A program made the translations under genes and the position numbers. A stretch of 64,000 bases of DNA from contig KV440964.1 in assembly GCA_001636495.1 (NCBI GenBank), positions 2,558,666-2,622,665 on the forward strand, in the 5' to 3' direction. Under the pieces are notes generated by a model. That model saw nothing but the letters and a program-made list of their open reading frames with translations, made no database searches and was not told the origin of the DNA. The DNA is from Sutcliffiella horikoshii (GTDB taxonomy: Bacteria > Bacillota > Bacilli > Bacillales > Bacillaceae_I). Shown one piece after another: positions 51,319 through 59,468 of this stretch (position 1 is the stretch's first letter; each line of letters opens with the position of its first letter).

Positions 51319-52536
51319 TTAATATTTAGACTTGTAACTTCTAAACGTATGACCTCTCCATAATATGGAAAGAGCTATGATTAATCCAACAATAGAAAAG
51401 GACAGTATGATTAATTGAATATCAAATCCTCTAGAAACGAGTATAGTTACACTTGCATAGGCAAGCGGATCAAACCCGTTCATGGCTAAAAAGACGATAC
51501 TCATGACCCTCCCCATAAAGCGGGGATCAGTGTCTTCTTGTGCTGAAGTGAAAAATGGGATGGATACAAATGTCATGGTAAATCCAATTAAGAACGCTAA
51601 CGCCGTTAAAATGTACAAATTAGGAATTTGACTAAAAGCTATAGCTACTATTAATGTTGCAACTAAGCCTGCAATCGATGTTAATCCCCTACGGCGTATT
51701 TTTACCATACCAATTATTGCTGTACTTATTAGCATTCCAACCCCTAAAGCAGCGTCAATGTAACTAAGATTAATTGGTGTCCCCCCATAAGCTTCTACAA
51801 AAATCGGGATTGCAATGGATATCGCTCCAAAGGCAAAAAAGTTTAACGTTATTAATATAAGGATACCTGTAGTTAAAAATCTACTTGCTTTTACATAGGA
51901 AATGCCTTCTATGAGATCTTTAAATGGTGTTTGTTTTATTGTATTGACTACAGTACCTTCCTTTATGAAAGGTGGGAACATAAAAAAGGCAGATAACAGA
52001 ACAAAAATAGATGAGGCTAAATAACCGGATGTCACGCCACCGAATTCCATGACACTCCCAGAGATAATAGGTCCAATAACAAAGCCAATCTGACCCAATC
52101 CCTGAATAATAGCATTTGCTTGTTTTATTTGGTTTTTTTGTACTATTTTTGGGATTAATGATGTTCCGGCTGGTCCAGAAAATGCATCTAATGTTCCAAA
52201 AACGGACCCCAAAATGATTAGATTAAGAAATGTTAATTGATTTGAATTGTTCATTAAAAATATGATAACTAGCAGAACTCCTTGGATTGAACTCGTACTG
52301 AACATTATTGTCGTCTTCTTGAAATTATCAGCAAGAACCCCTCCAAATACCATCATGAGAATACGTGGCACAGTCAAGGCAATAAGAATAATGCCCAATG
52401 AACTAGCAGAATTTAATTCAGAAATGACAAACCAAGTTGTTGTCATAAAAAACATACTAAATCCTATTAGCGCCAAAAAGCTCCCGAAAAACAGAAAAAT
52501 AAAAGTGCGATTCCGAAATAATGATTGTTGTTCCAT
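51319..52536 (-). CDS. MFS transporter (probable efflux)
   Basis: A 405-residue permease with about 12 membrane segments; MFS motifs MVFGGVLADNFKKTTIM (between helices 2 and 3) and FGTLDAFSGPAGTSLIPKIV. It resembles the macrolide-efflux/MefA-like MFS_3 group in layout. It is divergent from a MerR regulator gene, suggesting drug-inducible efflux. ATG 52536 (MEQQSLFRNRTF) has GAGAGGATGG 6-8 nt upstream, unlike the longer form. Confidence 0.87.
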   Translation of the reverse strand: MEQQSLFRNRTFIFLFFGSFLALIGFSMFFMTTTWFVISELNSASSLGIILIALTVPRILMMVFGGVLADNFKKTTIMFSTSSIQGVLLVIIFLMNNSNQLTFLNLIILGSVFGTLDAFSGPAGTSLIPKIVQKNQIKQANAIIQGLGQIGFVIGPIISGSVMEFGGVTSGYLASSIFVLLSAFFMFPPFIKEGTVVNTIKQTPFKDLIEGISYVKASRFLTTGILILITLNFFAFGAISIAIPIFVEAYGGTPINLSYIDAALGVGMLISTAIIGMVKIRRRGLTSIAGLVATLIVAIAFSQIPNLYILTALAFLIGFTMTFVSIPFFTSAQEDTDPRFMGRVMSIVFLAMNGFDPLAYASVTILVSRGFDIQLIILSFSIVGLIIALSILWRGHTFRSYKSKY

Positions 52537-52663
52537 AGATAACCATCCTCTCAAACTTATTATAGAACTAATCATAAATTGTGACGTAATGTCTTAAGCA
52601 AACACTTTCCACAGAAAACATGTAATCGTTAATTTATGTTAATAAAACGATTAACCAGGTGTA

Positions 52664-52694
52664 TTGATTGTGACCTTACGTAACAGTTTATAAT
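52664..52694 (+). promoter_or_regulatory. MerR-type promoter with 19-bp spacer
   Basis: TTGATT (52664-52669) and TATAAT (52689-52694) are separated by 19 bp, the over-long spacing typical of MerR-activated promoters. The spacer holds the perfect palindrome TTACGTAA. It points toward the merR-like gene, so it would be autoregulatory. Confidence 0.7.
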
Positions 52695-52713
52695 TAAGAA
52701 AGGTGGTGTTAAC

Positions 52714-53472
52714 ATGGAAATGACAATTGGTCAGTTTGCAAAATTAGTAGGTTCAACGGTAAGAACACTAAGATACTACGATAAAATTGAGTTGCTTACC
52801 CCAAACAAATTAAATAAAAATGGTCGAAAAGTATATACACTATTAGACTGGGAATTTTTTCAACAAATAATGATTTTAAAACATTTTGGTCTATCATTAA
52901 GTGAAATAAAAGAACAAATGACTAATCAAAAGTTTAAAAATCGAGAGTTGTTGCAAGTTCAGAAGCAGTTAATTGAAAAAAAGCAAGCGGAATTAAATGA
53001 TAAGCTAGAAGTAATTACGAGAATGGAGAGGCTGTACAACATTGAAGGTATTTCTGAGGAAGAATTAGATGAATTTGCTTTTATTATGCTCGATTTATTT
53101 AGGAGAGAAAAATCACAAATTCAAATATGGGAAGAATATTTTAAAGGTGACAAGGAGATCTTGAAAGAAATAAAATTGCTTCATGACCCTGGATACAAGG
53201 AGAAAATGGATAGGGAGATTTGGTATTTAATTCAAGCGATTAGAGACGTTATTCATACTAATGATTATACCAGCAGTAAAAAAGCACAAGAAATTTTAAG
53301 CGAAATGGATAACCTATTTCCTGCGAGTAGAAACCTTTTAAATCTTGTGGATGATGATTATTTTTTAGCTAGGTACAATCATGAGTTTACAAATTATTTT
53401 CCTGAAAACATATCTAATTATATTTATAAGGAATTGAAAACATATTATGAGAATAACGGTATTAAAGAGTAG
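52714..53472 (+). CDS. MerR family transcriptional regulator
   Basis: A 252-residue regulator: N-terminal winged HTH MTIGQFAKLVGSTVRTLRYYDKIELLTP, a coiled-coil dimerisation helix (about 80-110), and a long C-terminal domain (about 120-250) rich in acidic and aromatic residues, like TipA-S/MtaN-type ligand domains in length but not recognised as a known family. It is divergent to the MFS gene and probably controls it in response to the exported compound. SD AAAGGTGG. Confidence 0.88.
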   Translation: MEMTIGQFAKLVGSTVRTLRYYDKIELLTPNKLNKNGRKVYTLLDWEFFQQIMILKHFGLSLSEIKEQMTNQKFKNRELLQVQKQLIEKKQAELNDKLEVITRMERLYNIEGISEEELDEFAFIMLDLFRREKSQIQIWEEYFKGDKEILKEIKLLHDPGYKEKMDREIWYLIQAIRDVIHTNDYTSSKKAQEILSEMDNLFPASRNLLNLVDDDYFLARYNHEFTNYFPENISNYIYKELKTYYENNGIKE

Positions 53473-53569
53473 GATAAGACAGGTAACATTAGCATCAAAC
53501 TAACTAAGTGCTTTCCTTAAAAAACAATATCAACAATCTGGCGTGAAAACCAAAGACGGTGGTGAAATA

Positions 53570-54086
53570 ATGGCTAACAAAAAAGTCAGAGGATTATAAC
53601 GTAAAGCGAAAAATATGGTAAAAAGAATCGAACAGGAGACAATGAATTTCCCTTCTGATTTTCATAATGGATATTGGCATCTTCATTCACCCGTTGGACA
53701 AGGATTTATAGCTTCTAACAAAACTCCAGTGGACATTAAGCGTTTATGTATTCAAGTATTATTGAATAGAGCTGAACATTTAGTTAATGTAAAACCTGAT
53801 ATTTCAAAAAAAAGAAGAAAAAATAGTTGTTGCGGTTGACTTACCGAATCATGGGATTCACAAATAATTGTATTTAAAGGAGAATCTTATTTTAAAACTT
53901 TCTTCGACAGAAATGATCACACTCAAAGGTGGATTCCACTGCCTAAAGACAGAAATATAGAACATGAGTGGCAACTAACGGTCCTTTGTCCTTAATAACA
54001 TGGAGATGCTAGGATTCAAGGTAGAAATTACAGATGAGGAGTATCAATATTTAGGAGAAAACTGGTTTATCAGCGAACTAAATTAA
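53570..54086 (+). pseudogene. Decayed DUF3916 gene
   Basis: Pieces of a DUF3916 protein lie in order but in different frames: MANKKVRGL then an in-frame TAA (53597); VKRIEQETMNFPSDFHNGYWHLHSPVGQGFI ... LVNVKPDISKK in the same frame from 53615; after about 53835 the frame shifts to SWDSQIIVFKGESYFKTFFDRNDHTQRWIPLPKDRNIEHEW, then, after a stop, to a third piece GFKVEITDEEYQYLGENWFISELN that ends at 54086. At least one stop and two frameshifts. DUF3916 genes occur in Bacillus orphan-gene clusters; function unknown. Confidence 0.8.
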
Positions 54087-54140
54087 GGTTGTTGCTTACT
54101 GAATTAACGGGTTCATTAATTATCATAAAAATATAGAATT

Positions 54141-54184
54141 TAAGCAATTTGGCGCACCTAGAACTAGGATCTGCGCTTTTTATT
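54141..54184 (+). repeat. Hairpin element copy A (terminator-like)
   Basis: GCGCA...TGCGC outer stem with inner CTAG/CTAG; AAGCAATTTGGCGC at its 5' end resembles the AATCGGGCGC core of other copies; T5 follows. Ends the decayed DUF3916 unit. Confidence 0.5.
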
Positions 54185-54315
54185 AATTATAGTCCAAATG
54201 TAATAAAACGTTTGATAATATAGGGATGGAAATGTTCTTTAACTTAATAGCAGGTTATTGTAAATGCTGATGACATAAATAAAAGCCAAACAGACCTTTA
54301 AGAGAGGCGATTAAA

Positions 54316-54963
54316 TTGAAAATGGAAATATGTTTCCCTCCCCAACACACTTATCCTTTTGAGATTTACGGTGAGACAAAGAGTATCATTGAGTTTTCTT
54401 GTTATATTGATGGTGCTTATACAGATGCCCATGAAGAATTCTTTTGCAACTGGATGGAGAGCCCAGACTATTACCCTATTTATTCACTTTCGGAAATCTT
54501 TGATTACCAACAAGCAGAGTACGACGAACTGTTTAAGATGCAGAATATAGAGTTCAATTATATGAAGGGGAGTCGTAAAGATACGTTCTTTGTAAAGGCA
54601 ATTATCTGCAGCCCTCAGCAATTTAAAGAATATTATCCTTATTTGTACGGGAATGGAAGCATGATGAATTTATCATTATGGTCCTTAAAACAGGACGTAT
54701 TCAGATTAGAGGAAAGGGAATGTGAGTCACCTTATCCTGTGAAAAGGACTAAAAAAAACCGGACCAGCCTTGTTAAATTAAAGTGGATCACCAATACTCC
54801 GATAGTAACTTTAACTAAGAATTCTACTATGTTTTGGGTAGGATATGATGGTGATTATATTACTGCATTCTCAAATAATGACCATTTTTCAACAATAGAT
54901 TCTCTTCAAAATATAATATCAGAAAAAGTCGAACTTGTGGTTGCTGAGTATGAGTGGGAGTAG
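54316..54963 (+). CDS. Hypothetical protein, 215 aa
   Basis: A soluble acidic protein without a recognisable family; opening MKMEICFPPQHTYPFEIYGE, an aromatic-rich first half, and a C-terminal segment MFWVGYDGDYITAFSNN. The composition (Tyr/Phe/Asp/Glu-rich, no signal peptide) resembles polymorphic-toxin immunity proteins, but there is no toxin gene adjacent. TTG 54316 follows GAGAGGCGA at 8 nt; ATG 54322 is an alternative. AT-rich, unlike the backbone. Confidence 0.6.
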   Translation: MKMEICFPPQHTYPFEIYGETKSIIEFSCYIDGAYTDAHEEFFCNWMESPDYYPIYSLSEIFDYQQAEYDELFKMQNIEFNYMKGSRKDTFFVKAIICSPQQFKEYYPYLYGNGSMMNLSLWSLKQDVFRLEERECESPYPVKRTKKNRTSLVKLKWITNTPIVTLTKNSTMFWVGYDGDYITAFSNNDHFSTIDSLQNIISEKVELVVAEYEWE

Positions 54964-55045
54964 TGTTATCCAAATTCAGCTCTAGTTAAACTAATGAGAT
55001 CCTGAAGCATGGATTAAGCGCTTAGTGTATTGAAAGTTGAGATAT

Positions 55046-55123
55046 ATGAGTTTAATTCACATAATTGCTTTTATTGTTGGGTTTGTAATTTTAGGCTTAA
55101 TACTGAATGAAATAGTTAAATGA
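55046..55123 (+). CDS. Possible 25-aa membrane peptide
   Basis: An ATG-to-TGA frame encodes MSLIHIIAFIVGFVILGLI followed by LNEIVK, a single membrane helix with charged end. The SD is weak (GTTGAGA), so it could be a gene remnant. Confidence 0.25.
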   Translation: MSLIHIIAFIVGFVILGLILNEIVK

Positions 55124-55149
55124 AATTTACCAAGCTAAGGAGGGTAAGT

Positions 55150-55593
55150 ATGGAAGGCTCTTGGGAAGGGTTTTTAGATTTAATTGGTTTAAATCAAGAT
55201 ATTAGACAGAAAGCTGAGTTAAAGACATTAATTGAATTCCCATTAGCAAAACCCAAAACAGCCTTGTTAATAAGCTTATTTGAATCCATAACAACTATTT
55301 ATGGCTCCGAAAAATGCACGATTCTTTGGTGGTATGAACCGAGCAATATTAATGGTAAAAATATAAGTAATCCATATACGGAAGTCATTAGCAAAGATGA
55401 TCTGAAATATTTACAGGGTATATGGCAAAGAATTGCTGGTGATTATATTTTGTTTTTGCCAGAAGAATTCAATGCAAAGATAGTTACCAGTGATGAAGAA
55501 GAGTTTATTGGAGTCTGCTTAATCAAATACTCTCAACTGTTATTAAAAACTCCTGATGCAAACGAAGTATTGTATTTACGTATAAATGAATGA
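55150..55593 (+). CDS. Hypothetical protein, 147 aa
   Basis: Start at 55150 behind a strong AAGGAGGG SD. A soluble acidic protein (GLNQDIRQKAELKTLIEFPLAKPKTALLISLFESI ... LPEEFNAKIVTSDEEEF). No family recognised; it resembles small cytosolic immunity-like proteins in size and composition only. Part of the orphan-gene series, with no terminator before the next gene. Confidence 0.6.
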   Translation: MEGSWEGFLDLIGLNQDIRQKAELKTLIEFPLAKPKTALLISLFESITTIYGSEKCTILWWYEPSNINGKNISNPYTEVISKDDLKYLQGIWQRIAGDYILFLPEEFNAKIVTSDEEEFIGVCLIKYSQLLLKTPDANEVLYLRINE

Positions 55594-55661
55594 ATTTTCT
55601 TATTAAGATAGAAGGTAGCGATTGTTCAAATTTGAAGAATTAATCTAGGCAAGGTGACCAG

Positions 55662-55925
55662 ATGAGAAGAAACAAATATTTTTGTCCATGCTGTGGTTAT
55701 AAAACATTAAAAACTAAACCACCTGGAACTTTTGAAATTTGTGATATCTGTTTTTGGGAAGATGACGATTTACAATTTAAAAATCTTGATTATGCAGGCG
55801 GCGCAAATGAATTTTCTTTACGGCAATATCAAAAAGGTTTCTTAGAAGGACGTTTCATTAATCGAGGACCTAGTGAAAAAGATGAGCGTAAACCGAACTG
55901 GAAACCATTTAATCTTATTAAATAA
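55662..55925 (+). CDS. CPCC family cysteine-rich protein
   Basis: An 87-residue protein of the CPCC cysteine-rich family: FCPCCGYKTLK at the N-terminus and FEICDICFWEDDD about residues 27-39, giving two Cys pairs for a zinc site, then GGANEFSLRQYQKGF and a C-terminal KPNWKPFNLIK. These often lie in accessory gene clusters, sometimes beside toxin systems; no activity is known. It is followed by hairpin element B. Confidence 0.85.
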   Translation: MRRNKYFCPCCGYKTLKTKPPGTFEICDICFWEDDDLQFKNLDYAGGANEFSLRQYQKGFLEGRFINRGPSEKDERKPNWKPFNLIK

Positions 55926-55935
55926 AACATCGATC

Positions 55936-56045
55936 TTCAGCAATCGGACGCAATCCTGTAACAAGAATCAGCGCTCATTTCTCTTTGGGCCAGGATAATA
56001 GTACTTATTGTAGGAATTTTTTGATTATGAAATAATTGTTATTAA
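55936..56045 (+). repeat. Hairpin element copy B (long form)
   Basis: TTCAGCAATCGGACGCAATCC - TGTAACAAGAATCAGCGCTCATTT, followed at 56005-56045 by a 40-bp tail (ATTGTAGGAATTTTTTGATTATG...) that is repeated after copy D. The two copies match along about 110 bp. Confidence 0.8.
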
Positions 56046-56064
56046 ATAATCGAGGGGACATAGT

Positions 56065-56301
56065 ATGAAATACATAGAATTTGGTTTAGGCAATACGTGG
56101 TTAATTAGGACAGAAACAGAGTTAGAAGATGGTACTGAATATGAGAAGAAAGGGATCAAAGGACCAGTGAAAATCCACTCTTTTTATATGAGACTTTGGA
56201 TTGGTAATACCGTTTTCATATTGGATTTAAGAGAAGGTATTAAACGTGTAAAGAAAAGTAGAAAAGAATTTAAATTTATTTTAGGATTAATTAGTTATTA
56301 A
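56065..56301 (+). CDS. DUF3977 family protein
   Basis: A 78-residue protein fitting DUF3977: KYIEFGLGNTWLIRTETELEDGTEYE at the N-terminus, then GPVKIHSFYMRLWIGNTVFI. Function unknown; common as an orphan in Bacillus accessory regions. GAGGGG SD upstream. Confidence 0.85.
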   Translation: MKYIEFGLGNTWLIRTETELEDGTEYEKKGIKGPVKIHSFYMRLWIGNTVFILDLREGIKRVKKSRKEFKFILGLISY

Positions 56302-56407
56302 TTACCATAATGAACAGAACTGACTGGGAGCAATTGCTTTGGAAATCGCTCTCTACACAAGAGTTGGATATACTTTTATACATTTACACACTAGAGGTGG
56401 AAATTTC

Positions 56408-56824
56408 ATGCGAATGAAACTGAAAAATGAAAACTTGCTTGAGGTTAGGAATTATAGAAAAGAAGACTTTGTACATATCAATAAACTAAATGAAGATGAA
56501 AAGTGGAATAACCTCGTTGAAAACAAGGAGAGTACAAAGGAAGCATGGAATAATTCAAATATTGCTTATGTGGCAGAAATAAATGGACAGTTGGTTGGAT
56601 ATATAAGAGGCCTTACAGATAAATCTATCACATTGTTCCTTTGCGAAGTATTAATAAGTCATAATTATCGAGGATTAGGCATTGGAGCAATAATGCTTAA
56701 TTATGTTCATAGTTTATACCCAACGACTAGAATGGAAATGCTAGCAAACAGTACATCGCGTTCTTTTTATGAGCAAAAAGGTTATAGAACATTTTATGGT
56801 TTTAGAAAGACATATAAAGAGTAA
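56408..56824 (+). CDS. GNAT family N-acetyltransferase
   Basis: A 138-residue acetyltransferase: NYRKEDFVHINKL, AYVAEINGQLVGYIRG, then the acetyl-CoA motif VLISHNYRGLGIGAIMLNYVHS and C-terminal STSRSFYEQKGYRTFYGF. The substrate is unknown. ATG 56408 has AGAGGTGG close by; the frame before it lacks an SD. Followed by hairpin element C. Confidence 0.87.
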   Translation: MRMKLKNENLLEVRNYRKEDFVHINKLNEDEKWNNLVENKESTKEAWNNSNIAYVAEINGQLVGYIRGLTDKSITLFLCEVLISHNYRGLGIGAIMLNYVHSLYPTTRMEMLANSTSRSFYEQKGYRTFYGFRKTYKE

Positions 56825-56831
56825 TTGAGAG

Positions 56832-56886
56832 TTATTCACTAAACAATCGGGCGCTATCGTGTAACAAGGTCAGCGCCTATTTTTCA
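56832..56886 (+). repeat. Hairpin element copy C (terminator-like)
   Basis: ACTAAACAATCGGGCGCTATC - GTGTAACAAGGTCAGCGCC, with GGCGCT/AGCGCC stem and T5 after it. Same core as copies B and D. Confidence 0.8.
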
Positions 56887-57044
56887 TTCTTATGTGATCG
56901 AGGAAAGGAAATTGGTAATGTAAAAAGAGGAGTATATAAGCTATTCAACGAAATAAGGTTTTATGTGAGTTCTATACTATGCACAATAAAAAGAAAATCA
57001 CGTAGGAGAGCAGAGTTAAATAATAGTCAAAAGGAGGTTTGAAA

Positions 57045-57602
57045 TTGAAACAAGCTTTGTTAGTTATTGATGCGCAGCAAGAATTAATTAATGGTAATCA
57101 GAATGAAACAAGTGTTTTTGAAAAGGAAAAGCTAGTAAAGAATATTAATTTGGTTATAAAAAAGGCGTTAGAATCCAATTCTTTAGTGGTTTTTATGAGA
57201 GATAAAGATGTAGCAGGAGGCGAAGGCAAAGGATTTCAAGTACATGAGGATATTATAGTACCTACGGAGTCAAAAACATTTGATAAAAAAGCAACAAATT
57301 CGTTTTATGGAACTCCATTATTAAATTATCTAAAAGAAAGTAAGATAGAACATCTAGTTATTATGGGTTGCAAAACAGAACATTGTATAGATACAGCTGT
57401 AAGAGCTGCTACAGTCAATAATTTTGATGTCACTTTAGTTCAGGACGGTCATTCAACCACTGATTCCTCAACTTTAACTGCCGAACAGATTATCAAGCAT
57501 CATAATGAAATTCTTGATGGCCATTATAATGTCGACCATTTTTCTGATGTTAGAAGTGCACAAGAAGAATTATTTCAACCTAGGCATAATGATTACCGAT
57601 AA
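57045..57602 (+). CDS. Cysteine hydrolase, isochorismatase family
   Basis: A 185-residue isochorismatase-like hydrolase. Catalytic Asp in VIDAQQELI, Lys in DKKATNSFYG, Cys in MGCKTEHCIDTAVRAATVNNFDVTLVQDGHST. Members hydrolyse amides such as nicotinamide or vinyl ethers; no sign of the exact substrate. TTG 57045 is 7 nt after AAAGGAGG. Followed by element D. Confidence 0.87.
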   Translation: MKQALLVIDAQQELINGNQNETSVFEKEKLVKNINLVIKKALESNSLVVFMRDKDVAGGEGKGFQVHEDIIVPTESKTFDKKATNSFYGTPLLNYLKESKIEHLVIMGCKTEHCIDTAVRAATVNNFDVTLVQDGHSTTDSSTLTAEQIIKHHNEILDGHYNVDHFSDVRSAQEELFQPRHNDYR

Positions 57603-57616
57603 GGACAATAGGAATT

Positions 57617-57731
57617 GGTTATTCAGTAATCGGGCGCTATCCAGGAACAAGGACTAGCGCTCATTTTATTTTTATCTGGATGTAGAATAACATATTGTAG
57701 GAATTTATAAATTATGAAATGATTGTATTAA
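57617..57731 (+). repeat. Hairpin element copy D (long form)
   Basis: ATTCAGTAATCGGGCGCTATCC - AGGAACAAGGACTAGCGC with GCGCTA/TAGCGC stem and T-rich tail, then the 40-bp tail 57692-57731 (ATTGTAGGAATTTATAAATTATG...), a near copy of the tail of element B. Confidence 0.82.
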
Positions 57732-57787
57732 GTTATAGGGCAACATTCCAGTAATAAGAACTATATGTTACAAATGAGGTGTAAGAG

Positions 57788-57805
57788 ATGGTTAGAAGAA
57801 GATAG
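57788..57805 (+). CDS. Putative leader peptide MVRRR
   Basis: ATG GTT AGA AGA AGA TAG with GAGGTG 6 nt upstream. The stop codon is the first codon-length part of the 5' arm of a 12-bp stem. The Arg-x-Arg sequence is the type at which macrolide-bound ribosomes are known to stall in other leader peptides. Confidence 0.5.
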   Translation: MVRRR

Positions 57806-57850
57806 TTAGCCTCCTTAATTAGATGTTGTTTTAATTCTGGAGGCTAACTA
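57803..57850 (+). promoter_or_regulatory. 12-bp perfect stem overlapping the leader stop (attenuator-like)
   Basis: TAGTTAGCCTCC and GGAGGCTAACTA are perfect complements around a 24-nt loop. No T-run follows, so it is not a simple terminator. Its 3' arm includes GGAGG, an SD-like sequence, although the methyltransferase has its own AGGAG at 57859. A ribosome on the MVRRR codons would open the stem. Confidence 0.6.
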
Positions 57851-57873
57851 AATATATAGGAGTTGTATTAATT

Positions 57874-58605
57874 ATGAAGCAAAACAAATATGATGATATG
57901 AATTTCTTTTCTGCATATAAAAAAATAGAGCGTTCAGTTAAAGGACTTGAAGGAGCGGGAGAATGGCATGTATTAAAAGAGCTTTTACCCTCACTCGAGA
58001 ATAAAAGTGTACTGGATTTGGGATGTGGTTTCGGTTGGCATTGCCGTTATGCTCTTGAACAGCAAGCAAGGTCTGTTATTGGAGTAGATATATCTGAAAA
58101 GATGCTTCAACAAGCTCGTGAAATGAATAATGATCCTTTAATATCATACATTAAGATGCCAATTGAAGACATTAATTTTTCCCACTCTCAATTTGATGTT
58201 GTCATTAGTTCTTTGGCTTTTCACTATATAGAGTCCTTTGAAACAATCTGTAAAAAGGTCTTTGATTGTCTAAAGCCTGGAGGTTCTTTTGTGTTTTCAA
58301 TTGAGCATCCAATTTACACGTCTCGGAATGACCAAGATTGGTATTTTGATGACAAAGGGAATCGTCTGCATTGGGCTGTTGACAATTACCAATTAGAAGG
58401 ATTACGTGAAACAACATTTCTTACTGATAACGTTATAAAATACCATCGTACATTTTCAACTTATATCAACGACTTAATTATTGCTGGTTTTAATATAAAG
58501 AAAGTTAAAGAACCAATTCCATCTGAAGAAATGATAGAAAGTATTCCTGAAATGAAAGACGAACTCCGTAGACCTATGTTCTTAATAATCTCAGTTGAAA
58601 AATAA
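57874..58605 (+). CDS. Class I SAM-dependent methyltransferase
   Basis: A 243-residue methyltransferase: motif I VLDLGCGFGWHCRYAL, motif II region VIGVDISEKMLQQAREM, FDVVISSLAFHYIE (post-motif), LKPGGSFVFSIEHPI. Small molecule or macromolecule target unknown; not of the Erm type. An upstream leader peptide with hairpin suggests ribosome-dependent induction. AGGAG lies 12 nt before the ATG. AT-rich. Confidence 0.88.
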   Translation: MKQNKYDDMNFFSAYKKIERSVKGLEGAGEWHVLKELLPSLENKSVLDLGCGFGWHCRYALEQQARSVIGVDISEKMLQQAREMNNDPLISYIKMPIEDINFSHSQFDVVISSLAFHYIESFETICKKVFDCLKPGGSFVFSIEHPIYTSRNDQDWYFDDKGNRLHWAVDNYQLEGLRETTFLTDNVIKYHRTFSTYINDLIIAGFNIKKVKEPIPSEEMIESIPEMKDELRRPMFLIISVEK

Positions 58606-58649
58606 ATGTTTATCTAACGTTCCTACTTGTTGTAGAGGCGTTTTTCTAA

Positions 58650-58700
58650 TTCAACTAAAGGGCGCGTTTGCAGAACAAGCAGCCTCCCCTTGTTTCAAAA
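58650..58700 (+). repeat. Hairpin element copy E (divergent)
   Basis: TTCAACTAAAGGGCGCGTTTG - CAGAACAAGC shares GGGCGC and AACAAG in the same order and spacing as copies B-D, but the closing arm differs (CAGCCTCC). Confidence 0.5.
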
Positions 58701-58781
58701 AAGAACAGGTTAGTGCAAAAAGAGCTGGAAAAACATTCTTTTACTTAGTCTGGGTATAGTTAGGGATTTGGAGGTAAAGTG

Positions 58782-58997
58782 ATGAACTTTTTTGATTGGA
58801 AAATAGAAATGGTAGAAAGTTTAAAACCGTATATAGATATTGAAAATAAAAGAATGGCTATTCTCACTAATGAAGATGATGAAATTCATATAGCTTTAGA
58901 ATTTGATGAAAACAATAATTTAGTTATGCACCCAAGATGGAATATAAACATTACTATATTGGGTGACAAACATTTAAAATTCACTACAAATTCATAA
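58782..58997 (+). CDS. Hypothetical protein, 71 aa
   Basis: A small acidic protein (FDWKIEMVESLKPYIDIEN ... WNINITILGDKHLKF) with GGAGG 7 nt before ATG 58782; the GTG at 58779 overlaps. No family recognised. One of the orphan genes between hairpin elements. Confidence 0.55.
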   Translation: MNFFDWKIEMVESLKPYIDIENKRMAILTNEDDEIHIALEFDENNNLVMHPRWNINITILGDKHLKFTTNS

Positions 58998-59159
58998 AGT
59001 TTATTTTCAAGTAACAGTAACAAGAGTTGAACATTGTGATTGCTACGGGAATTTCTTTGTTCTTCTTAAGTTACTCGATAATTCGTAAGGTTTTAGGTGG
59101 AAATGATTATTCTAGGAAGAAAACGCAGATATTATGATACATCAGCATATTCCTTTTAG

Positions 59160-59399
59160 GTGAATGGGGGTATTTATATCTGCAACTTAATTGGTTTTGG
59201 GATTGGTTTATTATTCATATTATTCGGTGGATTATTCTTATATTTAAATACAAAAGATGATCCAAAATCTTTAAAGCTAATTTCTCTTTTATCTTTTGAA
59301 GGTGGAGCAATACTGTTAGGTTCATTAATTATTTTAATGACTATCCTTCCTATCCTGGGTATTGGAACTGGAACGTGCAAAAGTGATTTCTTCAATTAA
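59160..59399 (+). CDS. Small two-TM membrane protein, 79 aa
   Basis: Two hydrophobic segments (NLIGFGIGLLFILFGGLFLYL and GGAILLGSLIILMTILPILG) separated by a charged loop with KDDPKSLK. Starts with GTG 59160; the SD is unclear, so the start is uncertain. Resembles the small membrane orphans that neighbour MATE or ABC genes, with no family named. A terminator follows at 59438. Confidence 0.5.
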   Translation: MNGGIYICNLIGFGIGLLFILFGGLFLYLNTKDDPKSLKLISLLSFEGGAILLGSLIILMTILPILGIGTGTCKSDFFN

Positions 59400-59437
59400 C
59401 TAGGAGCGATTGTTGAATAAGAATAATACAGTGAGTG

Positions 59438-59468
59438 AGAACTTGGATATAAACCAAGTTCTTTTTTA
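59438..59468 (+). terminator. Terminator at end of the orphan-gene region
   Basis: AGAACTTGG and CCAAGTTCT pair around a 7-nt loop, followed by a T-run. The remainder up to the MATE gene holds no ORF of merit. Confidence 0.88.

Noticed and set aside
57803-57850. T-box or rho-independent terminator before the methyltransferase
   Set aside because: No T-box sequence, no specifier loop, and no T-run after the stem.
53529-58700. Chromosomal integron
   Set aside because: No integrase gene and no RYYYAAC/GTTRRRY attC pair could be pointed out; the hairpins share a different core. Kept as a cassette-like finding only.
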